Shown: positions 1 through 7,934 of the stretch, piece after piece
Position numbering within the stretch: position 1 is the first letter of the stretch
Layout of the letters: each line of letters begins with the position of its first letter
Assembly: GCA_017889545.1 (NCBI GenBank)
Contig: JAGFZV010000005.1
Coordinates: 1-64,000 of the forward strand
Origin: Bacillota bacterium
GTDB taxonomy: Bacteria > Bacillota > Negativicutes > CTSoil-072
Length of the DNA: 64,000 bases
Direction: 5' to 3'
Made by a program: the position numbers and the translations under genes
Notes under the pieces: model-generated
What the model saw: the letters and a program-made list of their open reading frames with translations, nothing else
The model's database searches: none
What the model was told of the DNA's origin: nothing

Positions 1-1
1 A

Positions 2-86
2 GGCGGCTAACCATTCAAAGCACTTGCAAGTGCAGCCGGTAATAACCCCTTATAGGGGTGGGACAAGCCGCCGGCTAAGCCGGCGG
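2..86 (+). other. structured RNA-like element with competing stems
   Basis: Seen directly: a 7-bp stem pairs 2-8 with 66-72 and encloses two hairpins (20-33, palindromic GCACTTGCAAGTGC; 45-59, ACCCC/GGGGT). A very strong 8-bp hairpin at 68-86 (CCGCCGGC/GCCGGCGG, 3-nt loop) uses the same bases as the 3' side of the closing stem, so the two folds exclude each other. No T-run follows the second hairpin, so it is not a standard terminator. A good promoter lies downstream (124-152), so this may be the tail of an upstream transcript. It could not be matched to a known riboswitch class. The left end may be cut by the window. Confidence 0.4.
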
Positions 87-123
87 TCCTGACTTTGCCA
101 GGTTTCACAAAAACATGTCTTAA

Positions 124-152
124 TTGCTATATTTGAACTAGAATGATAAAAT
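124..152 (+). promoter_or_regulatory. sigma-A-type promoter for the hpnK-GT39 cluster
   Basis: TTGCTA at 124-129, a 17-bp spacer, then TAAAAT at 147-152 preceded by TGA, giving an extended -10 (TGnTAAAAT). It lies about 37 bp upstream of the first gene of the envelope cluster. Confidence 0.5.
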
Positions 153-188
153 GTATATATTTGAAAATCTTTCTGTGAGGAGACTGCC

Positions 189-1055
189 ATGGAACGTAGA
201 ATCATTATCAATGCTGACGACTTTGGCTTGCATCCTGCAGTGAACCAAGGAATTATTGACGGTTTTTACAATGGTTGTATTACGAGCACTTCCATAATGC
301 CCGGCGGTGCAGCGTTTGATGAAGCGGTTAAATTGGCTTCTGTCCATCCTAAATTGGGTATAGGGGTACATTTAATGCTGGTTGGAGGAAGGGCCGTTTC
401 TAAACCGGCAGAGATTCCTACGCTGGCTGATGCTCAGGGTAATTTATCACTGGACTATCCTGTATTTTTAAAACGTTATTTCACCGGAAAGATTAATAAA
501 CAAGAAATTCGACGTGAACTGACTGCTCAAGTTGGCAAAGTTGCCAAAACAGGGCTGGTCATTACACATCTGGATAGTCACCAACACATGCATGTTGTGC
601 CGGGAATTATTGATATTGTTCTTGACATTGCCGCGCAATTTGCAATCCCTTCCATTCGCATACCGGCAGAGCCGTTGCTATTTCACGGCGGATATCCGCT
701 GAAGTGTTCACGACTTATTGCCCGTACCGGATTATCGGTATTATCTGAAATTGCGGCCTGGAAAGTGCGGCAACGGGGACTTCGCGCTCCGAAACACTTT
801 TTTGGCATGCTGGCTGGCGGCAATTTGCAATTGGAATACCTATTGACGATTATCAGACAGTTGCCGTCGGGTGTTTCAGAGATCATGATGCACCCGGGCG
901 TCAATGATGTGATTTTGCAGAAGAGCTATCAATGGGGATATCATTGGCAAGACGAACTGCAAGCCGTGACTTCTGTTCGTGCGCGTAATTGTTTACAGGA
1001 AGAAAAGGTGAAATTGATTTCTTTTCGGGAGCTATGCGATGAATCAATTAACTAA
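189..1055 (+). CDS. hpnK: HpnK/ChbG (YdjC-like) carbohydrate deacetylase
   Basis: 288-aa YdjC-family metal-dependent deacetylase. The metal-site motif NADDFG is at residues 8-13 (Asp10, Asp11), with His127, His131 and His133 in HLDSHQHMH and a C-terminal MHPG motif. The N-terminus and the GVHLMLVGGR segment look like the hopanoid-associated HpnK subgroup rather than E. coli ChbG. HpnK is known to remove an N-acetyl group from a lipid-linked amino sugar; no hopanoid gene is visible here, so the substrate is unknown. ATG start with GAGGAG about 7 bases upstream. First gene of a tightly packed cluster; its last 17 bp overlap the next gene. The family call is firm; the symbol rests on overall resemblance. 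Confidence 0.85.
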   Translation: MERRIIINADDFGLHPAVNQGIIDGFYNGCITSTSIMPGGAAFDEAVKLASVHPKLGIGVHLMLVGGRAVSKPAEIPTLADAQGNLSLDYPVFLKRYFTGKINKQEIRRELTAQVGKVAKTGLVITHLDSHQHMHVVPGIIDIVLDIAAQFAIPSIRIPAEPLLFHGGYPLKCSRLIARTGLSVLSEIAAWKVRQRGLRAPKHFFGMLAGGNLQLEYLLTIIRQLPSGVSEIMMHPGVNDVILQKSYQWGYHWQDELQAVTSVRARNCLQEEKVKLISFRELCDESIN

Positions 1056-2019
1056 ACGTCTTTTGCTATTGATGATTTTGATTGCCGGTATTTCAGCGGG
1101 AGTTATTTATATGACGATCGATGCTGAAACCTTGCGTCATTTAAATGTCTTTCAGTCTTGGTCCTTGTTTGCAGCAATCCTGTGTATTGTTGTAGGGATG
1201 TATTTTGATGGTTCACGTTTGATGCATTTGGTTTGGATATCCGGAGAACGAATTACTTTATTACAAGCGGTGCAAGTGGTGTTTAGCAATTACTTTTTGG
1301 CATTATTAACACCAGGCGCCGCTGGCGGCGCTTTCGCGCAGGTGATGTTTTTGCGGCGGGCCGGTGTGACTACCGGGAAAGCTACGGTATTGGTTTTAGT
1401 CAGAACAATTTTATCCATTTTGTTTTTGCTTATGTGCTTACCGGTGGTGTTCTATTTTGACCCTGGTCTCTTTCCTTGGATTTCTTCAAAGGCATTGGTC
1501 GCAGGGTCAATTGCAATGATCGGCGGCATTGCGGCGGGAATTTGGCTGTTCCGCACATCGTGGCCTAAACGATTCTTGGTGATATTGACCAGGAAGATGA
1601 AGCATCGCCGGCGTAGAAAAATTTTTTTGCTTTATGCGGAAATGCGGGGAGCAGTGTTGCTGCTTTCCTCGTCTCCGGGAAGCATGGTGCGCGTTTTCGG
1701 TGAATCTGCTCTTAGTTTATTGGCATTGTATAGTATTGTCCCTATACTGATTCAGGGGCTGGGGATGCCGGCTGACTGGGGACAATTGCTGGGAAGAATG
1801 GTTTTTCTAAATCTTTTTTTATATTTTGCTCCGACTCCGGGCGGCGCTGGAATTGCCGAAGGCGGGTTTGTGTTATTATTTAATGAATTTTTACCGGCAG
1901 GCACAGTGGGTATTGTCGCTGTAGCATGGCGGATATTGACGGAGTATTTGCCGTTTAGCATTGGTTTATATTATACGGTGAAAGTATTTGGACATGATTT
2001 CCTGGCCAAAGTGAAATAA
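1039..2019 (+). CDS. UPF0104 (LPG-synthase-TM/flippase-like) membrane protein
   Basis: 326-aa multi-spanning membrane protein with roughly eight hydrophobic segments, starting with a transmembrane helix at residues 8-26. The conserved features fit the UPF0104/AglD/LPG-synthase transmembrane family: LLTPGAAGGAFAQ near residue 90 and FAPTPGGAGIAEGG near 265. Relatives include the membrane half of MprF, which flips aminoacylated lipid, and proteins found in hopanoid loci. Translational coupling is likely, because the ATG lies inside the end of the deacetylase gene. In this context a role in moving a lipid-linked sugar across the membrane is reasonable inference, not shown by sequence. Confidence 0.8.
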   Translation: MNQLTKRLLLLMILIAGISAGVIYMTIDAETLRHLNVFQSWSLFAAILCIVVGMYFDGSRLMHLVWISGERITLLQAVQVVFSNYFLALLTPGAAGGAFAQVMFLRRAGVTTGKATVLVLVRTILSILFLLMCLPVVFYFDPGLFPWISSKALVAGSIAMIGGIAAGIWLFRTSWPKRFLVILTRKMKHRRRRKIFLLYAEMRGAVLLLSSSPGSMVRVFGESALSLLALYSIVPILIQGLGMPADWGQLLGRMVFLNLFLYFAPTPGGAGIAEGGFVLLFNEFLPAGTVGIVAVAWRILTEYLPFSIGLYYTVKVFGHDFLAKVK

Positions 2020-2035
2020 GGATGGAGGAATTGAA

Positions 2036-2956
2036 TTGAAAATTGCAGTAACCGGCGGCGCCGGATTTATTGGTTCACATGTTGTAGAAAAATTGTTGGC
2101 TGAAGGCATTGAGCCCATCGTAATAGATAATCTTTCCAGTGGACGGCGTGAAAATATTCCTGCCGGAGCATCCTTTGTGAATATGGATGTTCGCAGTAAA
2201 ACACTGCGGGAGTTATTTGCATTAGAGCGATTTGACGGTGTAGTGCATTTGGCGGCTCAGACTATGGTTCCGCAATCATTGCTTGATCCGGGTTTTGATT
2301 GTGACGTCAATATTCAAGGCACGATCAATGTTCTTGAAGCTTGCCGTGAGGGCAAAACGAAAAGAATTGTATTTTCATCCAGTGCGGCGGTTTATGGAGA
2401 TGCCGATACTCTGCCGCTTACTGAAAAATCATCTCAGCAGCCTACTTCTTTTTATGGACTTTCCAAGTTGACGGCGGAAAAATACTTGGAGCTTTATTAC
2501 CGGTTGTTTGGGATGGAATATGTAGTTTTGCGCTACGCGAATGTATACGGCGAGCGGCAGGGCGATGGCGGTGAAGGCGGAGTAGTTAGTATTTTTTCGC
2601 GTTTGATCCGTCAGGACAAATCGCTGACTGTTTTTGGCGATGGCGGGCAAACACGGGATTTTATTTATGTTGGTGATGTTGCATCTGCAAATTATAAGGC
2701 ATTGCTGACTGAAAATCCAAATGCGATATACAATATCAGTACAGGTCTTGAAACCAGTGTTAATGATCTGATTGCTGTGATGGAAGAGGCGGCGGCTAAA
2801 CCTGTTGCCAGAATTTATGCTTCGCCTCGCGAGGGCGATATTTATCGTTCGCGCCTGGATTGTCAGGCGGCGCTAACTAATTTAGGGTGGAAGCCATTCA
2901 CTCTGTTGAGCAATGGGATCCAAAGAACCTATCAATCCTTGGGAGGTATTCCATGA
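2036..2956 (+). CDS. NAD-dependent sugar-nucleotide epimerase/dehydratase (extended SDR)
   Basis: 306-aa extended short-chain dehydrogenase/reductase. The N-terminal Rossmann motif is TGGAGFIG (6-13), the catalytic pair is Tyr140 and Lys144 in YGLSK, and the VLRYANVYGERQ and VFGDGGQTRDFIYV segments are typical of UDP-glucose 4-epimerase-like enzymes. It would act on a nucleotide sugar in the cytoplasm; the exact substrate cannot be read from sequence. Start is TTG at 2036, with GGAGG at 2025-2029, six bases away; no better start is nearby. The stop codon overlaps the next ATG (ATGA). Probably supplies a modified sugar to the two membrane transferases that follow. Confidence 0.88.
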   Translation: MKIAVTGGAGFIGSHVVEKLLAEGIEPIVIDNLSSGRRENIPAGASFVNMDVRSKTLRELFALERFDGVVHLAAQTMVPQSLLDPGFDCDVNIQGTINVLEACREGKTKRIVFSSSAAVYGDADTLPLTEKSSQQPTSFYGLSKLTAEKYLELYYRLFGMEYVVLRYANVYGERQGDGGEGGVVSIFSRLIRQDKSLTVFGDGGQTRDFIYVGDVASANYKALLTENPNAIYNISTGLETSVNDLIAVMEEAAAKPVARIYASPREGDIYRSRLDCQAALTNLGWKPFTLLSNGIQRTYQSLGGIP

Positions 2957-4497
2957 TTCCCTGCCCCAAAAAAGAATTGCTTTTCGTTATCGCTTTCACG
3001 GCTTTTATCATGTTTTTTAATTTGGGGGGAATCCCGCTCTTGGATCCCGACGAACCGGTTTATGCAGAAACCCCTTTGGAAATGATCGCTTCTCATGATT
3101 TTTTGTCGCCGCGTATTTATGGAGAGTATTGGTACGATAAACCGCCTCTTTATTACTGGCTTGTCGCCGGTGCATTCAAAGTATTCGGCGTGAGCGAGTT
3201 TGCCGCTCGTTTTCCTTCAGCGCTCTTGGCTGTTTGCGGTGTGGCATTTGTTTATCATTCCGGTTTGCAATTATTCAGCCGTGGAGCAGGAATGGCCGGT
3301 GCGCTGGTTTTGGCTACCAGCATCGAGTATTTTTATTTAGGAAAGGCGGCAGTCACTGATATTACATTAACTTTCTGTCTTACGGTAGCTCTTCTGTCTT
3401 TTTTGCGTAAAAAATATTATTTGTTTTATGCTTTTGCCGGTTTGGCTGTTTTGGCCAAGGGTCCCGTCGGCCTCTTGTTCCCCGGCGCGATCCTGTTTCT
3501 GTATATGGTAGTGACCAGGCAGTTCAGTTTACTGGGAAAAATCAAGCTGCCGGGCGGGATCGTAGTATTTTCCTTGATTGCTCTGCCATGGTATATCATG
3601 ATGTATCAGGTTCATGGCAATGTTTTTTTGGACACGTTTATCGGGTTTCATAATGTCACTCGCTTTACGTCACCGGAACATCCGGAAAATGTATTGTGGT
3701 ATTATTTTCTTCCGGTTCTTTTACTTGGTTTTTTTCCTTGGACTGCAGTATTATTCCAATCGATCTGGAAGTCTTTAACGGTTACCCGCAGCGATGAATT
3801 CAATACAATGGTGTTTTTGAACATTTGGGCGATCTTTATCTTTCTGTTTTTCAGTATTTCTCAGACAAAGCTGGTTTCGTACATTTTGCCTATGTATCCG
3901 CCATTGGCGATGATTGCCGGCTGGTATATCAACCGGGTGATCGAAATGCATAAGTCCGTGCGTCCATTGTCTTGGCCGGTTTTACTGACAGTATTTACTG
4001 TTTTATGGTCTGTTGGACTGTTGTTTGGATTAAAAAATATGCCGGAACTGGCAATGGGAGTTTGGGCTGAAACCGCTGTTTTGGCAGTGATGACGGCCAT
4101 GGTATGGCATTATTACCGGAGCAAATCTTTTGCGCGGGCTTTTTGGATTCAAATCGCAGGCATGACGATTTTTGTCGTGCTGTTGGTCGGTATGCTGTTT
4201 CCTGCAGTAGCACCTCGATTTGCATCCACTGAAACTGCACAAGATTTCATACAATTCTATGACCGCCAGTCGCCGATCTATGTATTTAAGTTTTTGCGGC
4301 CAGGTTTCGCATTTTATTCCGGGTATTACGGCAATGTAGTTTTTACAGAAGCCGAACTGAACGACCGGATTGACAATGCGGGCAAAGCATATTTTGTTAT
4401 CCGTCGCATTGAATATGATTATCTATCGGAACACAGACGCGCTTCGCTTTCCATATTGTCGGAACGAGCGGGTGGAATGTTATTGATTAAACAATAG
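2953..4497 (+). CDS. ArnT-like GT39 membrane glycosyltransferase (copy 1)
   Basis: 514-aa polytopic protein of the GT39/PMT superfamily, which moves a sugar from a polyprenyl-phosphate carrier to an acceptor on the outer face of the membrane (ArnT, for example, decorates lipid A). An N-terminal helix is followed by the first-loop motif LDPDEPVYAE, then YDKPPLYYW, and a TD pair after the fourth helix (AAVTDITLTF) that matches the second conserved acidic site. The frame stays open back to 2887, but ATG 2953 is preferred: it overlaps the epimerase stop as ATGA and has GGGAGG about 8 bases upstream. Paralogous to the next gene. The acceptor is unknown. Confidence 0.87.
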   Translation: MIPCPKKELLFVIAFTAFIMFFNLGGIPLLDPDEPVYAETPLEMIASHDFLSPRIYGEYWYDKPPLYYWLVAGAFKVFGVSEFAARFPSALLAVCGVAFVYHSGLQLFSRGAGMAGALVLATSIEYFYLGKAAVTDITLTFCLTVALLSFLRKKYYLFYAFAGLAVLAKGPVGLLFPGAILFLYMVVTRQFSLLGKIKLPGGIVVFSLIALPWYIMMYQVHGNVFLDTFIGFHNVTRFTSPEHPENVLWYYFLPVLLLGFFPWTAVLFQSIWKSLTVTRSDEFNTMVFLNIWAIFIFLFFSISQTKLVSYILPMYPPLAMIAGWYINRVIEMHKSVRPLSWPVLLTVFTVLWSVGLLFGLKNMPELAMGVWAETAVLAVMTAMVWHYYRSKSFARAFWIQIAGMTIFVVLLVGMLFPAVAPRFASTETAQDFIQFYDRQSPIYVFKFLRPGFAFYSGYYGNVVFTEAELNDRIDNAGKAYFVIRRIEYDYLSEHRRASLSILSERAGGMLLIKQ

Positions 4498-4508
4498 GGG
4501 AGAGAAGG

Positions 4509-6107
4509 ATGAAAAACAAACTTGTTTGTTTGGCTGTTTTTGCCGGTGCATTGATTTATTTCCTGTTATTTAATGCGGGAATTCCAATTACTGACCCCGT
4601 TGAGGCTAATTATGCTTTAACAGCAAAAGAAATGGTAGCTAGCGGTGATTGGCTGTCGCCGCGTATTTACGGTCAGTATTGGTTTGATAAACCGATCATG
4701 ATCTATTGGCTGATTGCTCTTGCTTATAAAATCTTTGGCATCAATGAGTTTGCAGCCCGTTTTCCGGCCGCCGTATTTTCTGCTGCCAGCGTCGCTTGGC
4801 TGTTTTGGTTTGCCGATAAAATATACGCTTCACGCAGGACTGCTTTTTATAGCGCGCTGATACTTGCTACTTCGCTGGAATTTTGGGTTTTGTCCCGAAT
4901 GATTATTACCGATGCCGTTTTATTTTTGTTTACCAGCATGTCTATAGCTGCTTTTTATTTACAGTTTATCAACCGTCAGTCGTCATGGTATGTTGTTGCG
5001 TATGCTGCTGCTGGATTGGCAGTCCTGACTAAAGGACCTGTCGGCATCGTGTTGCCGGGGTTGATCATTTTTCTTTACCTGATTAGCGGCCGCCGGTGGC
5101 AGTTGATTTCAAAACTGCAATTATTGCGGGGCGGATTAGTATTTTTACTCGTGGCTGTTCCCTGGTATTTCGCGATGTACATTCAACATGGTAATGATTT
5201 TGTGAATACCTTTTTAGGATTGCATAATGTTTTGCGGGCTACCGTTTCCGAACATCCGCAGGATAATGTTTTCTACTATTATTTGGTATTATTCCCGGTT
5301 AGTCTATTGCCTTGGGCAGGAATATTTTTTCTTTCGCTTTTGCGGGGACGAAAAAATCATGGGGCCCATTTCAGTTATCTCCTGGTTTGGATTGCCGGTT
5401 TTTTGGGGTTTTACTCACTGATGGCAACGAAGTATTTGACCTATGTATTCCCTGCTCTGTTTCCGGCGGCGTTATTAGCCGGCCGCTGCTTGCAAGTCAT
5501 GGTACAGCAGGGCGGGAGAAGACAGTGGCTTTGGCTTTCTGGACCAACCGTTTTTTTGTTCGCCGTGTTTGCTGCGGCACCTCGTTTTTTCCCCTATTTA
5601 ACGGATTGGACAAGCCTGTACGGCTGTTTGGCAATCACTTCTTGTTTGATTATCTGGCTTCAATTTCGCGGCAATGTTCGTTTGTTGCCGGAAAGTACAG
5701 CGTTATCGGTGATGGCAGTCAGTTTGGTTCTTATCTACAGCGTTCTTATGCCACTGGCTGATTCGCGATCGGCGCGGGATATCGTTCAGCATTTACCGTC
5801 GAAGGGCGCAGACGTAGCAATGTATGGCGATTATGCGACATCTGCGGTATTTTACAGTGGATATGAGATCCCGGAGCTGTTTTTGGAAGGCGGTAAAAAA
5901 GATACCAGCGGCGTATGGTCCGGGAAATATACAATGCCGACGGAAACGATCGATGATTTCACAGTGAGAACCAGGGATCGACAGGAAGTTTACATCTTGG
6001 TTAAGTCGGAAGAAAATCGATTTTTGAGCGAGCCGATCGCTGACCGGTTTCAATTGGTCGCGCGGTATGGAAGATTGACGTTGTTCAAACAACAGATTGG
6101 TCCATGA
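4509..6107 (+). CDS. ArnT-like GT39 membrane glycosyltransferase (copy 2)
   Basis: 532-aa polytopic GT39 family protein, clearly a tandem paralogue of the preceding gene: WLSPRIYGQYWFDKP here against FLSPRIYGEYWYDKP there, plus shared EFAARFP and KGPVG segments. The first-loop motif reads TDPVEANYAL, so the Asp of the usual DE pair is Val here, while the downstream TD acidic site (IITDAVLF) is kept. Start ATG with GGGGAGAG just upstream; 11-bp gap to copy 1. The two copies probably act on different donors or acceptors, or one is regulatory; this is inference. Last gene of the cluster, followed by a terminator. Confidence 0.85.
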   Translation: MKNKLVCLAVFAGALIYFLLFNAGIPITDPVEANYALTAKEMVASGDWLSPRIYGQYWFDKPIMIYWLIALAYKIFGINEFAARFPAAVFSAASVAWLFWFADKIYASRRTAFYSALILATSLEFWVLSRMIITDAVLFLFTSMSIAAFYLQFINRQSSWYVVAYAAAGLAVLTKGPVGIVLPGLIIFLYLISGRRWQLISKLQLLRGGLVFLLVAVPWYFAMYIQHGNDFVNTFLGLHNVLRATVSEHPQDNVFYYYLVLFPVSLLPWAGIFFLSLLRGRKNHGAHFSYLLVWIAGFLGFYSLMATKYLTYVFPALFPAALLAGRCLQVMVQQGGRRQWLWLSGPTVFLFAVFAAAPRFFPYLTDWTSLYGCLAITSCLIIWLQFRGNVRLLPESTALSVMAVSLVLIYSVLMPLADSRSARDIVQHLPSKGADVAMYGDYATSAVFYSGYEIPELFLEGGKKDTSGVWSGKYTMPTETIDDFTVRTRDRQEVYILVKSEENRFLSEPIADRFQLVARYGRLTLFKQQIGP

Positions 6108-6112
6108 TCTTT

Positions 6113-6158
6113 AATGCCATCCACCAAACACCTTAGTGTGTTAGGAATGGCATTTTTT
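6113..6158 (+). terminator. rho-independent terminator after the GT39 pair
   Basis: AATGCCAT (6113-6120) pairs with ATGGCATT (6147-6154), with an inner ACAC/GTGT stem, followed by a run of T to 6158. Confidence 0.75.
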
Positions 6159-6349
6159 CATTTCTTTAACAACTCATTTACACTTTGTCGTAAAAATACG
6201 GTTAATATTGTTAAAAAAATATACACAAATAGAATAAGTGTAAAAATAAATAATTTTCTGTTTATTTTGCAGGAAAGAAATGGTGGATGGCGAAGAGAAT
6301 AAATATGAAATCTGAAAGATAATTTCCAAAAAAAGGAGTTGCTTTCATT

Positions 6350-7600
6350 ATGACCACAGAAAATTACAATCCGTTACTGGTAGCGCAAAAACAAATTGCT
6401 CACGCAGCGGAAAAGCTGCAGCTGGATTTGCGGATCCTTGAAATGCTGAAAGAGCCGGAACGATGCTTGGAAGTAAGCATTCCCGTGAAGATGGACGATG
6501 GCATGGTGCAGGTTTTTAAAGGATGGCGTTGTCAGCATAACACGGCAATTGGCCCGGCCAAAGGAGGTCTTCGTTACCATCCGGACGTGACACAGGAAGA
6601 GGTTAAGGCTTTAGCCATGTGGATGACCTTTAAATGTAATGTTGTGGGACTTCCTTACGGCGGAGGCAAAGGCGGCATCCGGGTTGACCCGCGTAAATTA
6701 TCTGTTGGGGAACTGGAACGAATGACTAGGGCCTACATTAATCTGATTGCGCCTGTTATTGGACCGACCAAAGACATTCCAGCGCCGGATGTTTATACGA
6801 CGCCGCAGATAATGGGCTGGATCATGGATGAATTTAGTAAAATTAACGGATGCAATGTTCCTGGTATAGTGACCGGTAAGCCAATTATTGTCGGCGGGTC
6901 GTTAGGACGCGATAAGGCGACAGCCCGGGGCTGCACAATTGTCATCCGCGAGGCGGCAAAAAAACTGGGTATTCCATTGCAAGGAGCTGCGGTTGCTGTG
7001 CAAGGGTATGGCAATGCGGGAAGCTTTTTGGCTACATTGCTGACTGAAATGGGCTGTAAAATCGTTGCTGTCAGTGACAGCAAAGGCGGTATTTATCATT
7101 CGGACGGCTTGAACGCACAGGCTGTGATTGATCATAAGGCTCATACCGGTTCTGTTGTGGGCTTTCCAGGCGCCAAAGTGATTACCAATCAGGAACTGCT
7201 TGATTGCGATGTTGATATTTTGGTACCAGCTGCATTTGAAAATCAAATTGATGCCGACGTTGCGGCTCAAGTAAAAGCAAAAATTGTAGCTGAGGCTGCC
7301 AATGGACCGACGACTCCAGAAGGAGATGCGGTTTTGTACGATAAAGGGGTATTGGTTATTCCTGATATTTTAGCAAGCGCCGGTGGTGTAACAGTTTCTT
7401 ATTTTGAGTGGGTGCAAAACTTGGCAAACTTCTACTGGTCATTGGAGGAAGTCAACAACCGACTGGAACATATCATGGTGAATTCTTTTGCTGCAGTTTA
7501 TGCAATGCATCAGGATAAAGGCGTCAGTATGCGGGATGCAGCCTATATGGTTGCAATAAACCGTATTGCAGAAGCGATAAAAATCCGGGGTTGGATATAA
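6350..7600 (+). CDS. gdhA: glutamate dehydrogenase (Glu/Leu/Phe/Val family)
   Basis: 416-aa hexameric-type glutamate dehydrogenase, interconverting glutamate with 2-oxoglutarate and ammonium. Substrate and catalytic lysines are visible: Lys71 in GPAKGGLRYHP, Lys95, and Lys107 in PYGGGKGGI. The nucleotide-binding domain has GYGNAG at 219-224. Length matches the RocG/GudB-size enzymes. ATG start with AAGGAG upstream. It is a single-gene unit, flanked by a terminator on the left and a long inverted repeat on the right. NAD or NADP preference was not determined. Glutamate is the more likely substrate than leucine or phenylalanine, from length and overall similarity. Confidence 0.93.
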   Translation: MTTENYNPLLVAQKQIAHAAEKLQLDLRILEMLKEPERCLEVSIPVKMDDGMVQVFKGWRCQHNTAIGPAKGGLRYHPDVTQEEVKALAMWMTFKCNVVGLPYGGGKGGIRVDPRKLSVGELERMTRAYINLIAPVIGPTKDIPAPDVYTTPQIMGWIMDEFSKINGCNVPGIVTGKPIIVGGSLGRDKATARGCTIVIREAAKKLGIPLQGAAVAVQGYGNAGSFLATLLTEMGCKIVAVSDSKGGIYHSDGLNAQAVIDHKAHTGSVVGFPGAKVITNQELLDCDVDILVPAAFENQIDADVAAQVKAKIVAEAANGPTTPEGDAVLYDKGVLVIPDILASAGGVTVSYFEWVQNLANFYWSLEEVNNRLEHIMVNSFAAVYAMHQDKGVSMRDAAYMVAINRIAEAIKIRGWI

Positions 7601-7875
7601 AGCCATAGAGTTTTATAAAATCGGGCATGAATAAGCGTTGGATCCTGCTATACTGTTTAGCAGGATCCAACGCTTATTCATGCCTGAAAAAACATATCGG
7701 TACTGATTATTCACCTTAGCTGAACACCGGTTCAATGCTTGCAGGCGGAGCAATGGGAACTGTTTCGGTTTGTCCATAGGCAGTTAATCGGCATGGTTTG
7801 GGAAAAGCATCGTTTCATGATAACGGCGTGCTTAAAAGAATAATTGGATAAAGATAAAAAAAGGTAGAATTAATA
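7601..7875. other. intergenic stretch, mostly featureless
   Basis: Between gdhA and the nrdR control region. It holds the long inverted repeat at 7624-7684, a small TTTTATAAAA palindrome at 7611-7620, and no convincing gene, promoter or further RNA structure in about 190 bp to the right of the repeat. Confidence 0.5.
7624..7684. repeat. perfect 27-bp inverted repeat, 7-nt loop
   Basis: Left arm 7624-7650 and right arm 7658-7684 are perfectly complementary over 27 bp; the loop is TACTGTT. On the plus strand it is followed by TGAAAAAA, not a T-run; on the minus strand the arm is followed by CGATTTTA. It probably acts as a transcript end or stability hairpin for gdhA, but it is not a textbook terminator. 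Bases 7628-7639 (TGAATAAGCGTT) nearly match the outer arm of the hairpin after pyrR. Confidence 0.8.
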
Positions 7876-7916
7876 CTACATATGGATTATAATAGTCTTG
7901 TGTGTACAATATATAG
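7876..7916 (+). promoter_or_regulatory. two NrdR boxes flanking a -10 element
   Basis: CAATATATAG at 7907-7916 is an exact match to the core of the known NrdR box (CwAtATaTwG), and CTACATATGG at 7876-7885 matches 8 of 10. The boxes are 31 bp apart, about three helical turns, the spacing known for NrdR targets. TATAAT at 7888-7893 sits between them; its -35 is weak. Repression of nrdR-nrdD-nrdG by NrdR with its dNTP effector is the natural reading. Confidence 0.75.
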
Positions 7917-7934
7917 TGATTGGGGGGCTGACCG

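Noticed and set aside
1-100. c-di-GMP-I, cobalamin or other known riboswitch upstream of hpnK
   Set aside because: Some segments (AACCCC...GGGGTGGGAC; TTGCCAGGTT) recall c-di-GMP-I, but the conserved GACGCAAAGCC and GGGCAAACC strings are absent, and no other class core is present.
5312-5761. Plus-strand frame of 149 codons within the second GT39 gene
   Set aside because: It is out of frame inside a strong gene and has no homology-like motif; codon pattern is that of a shadow frame.
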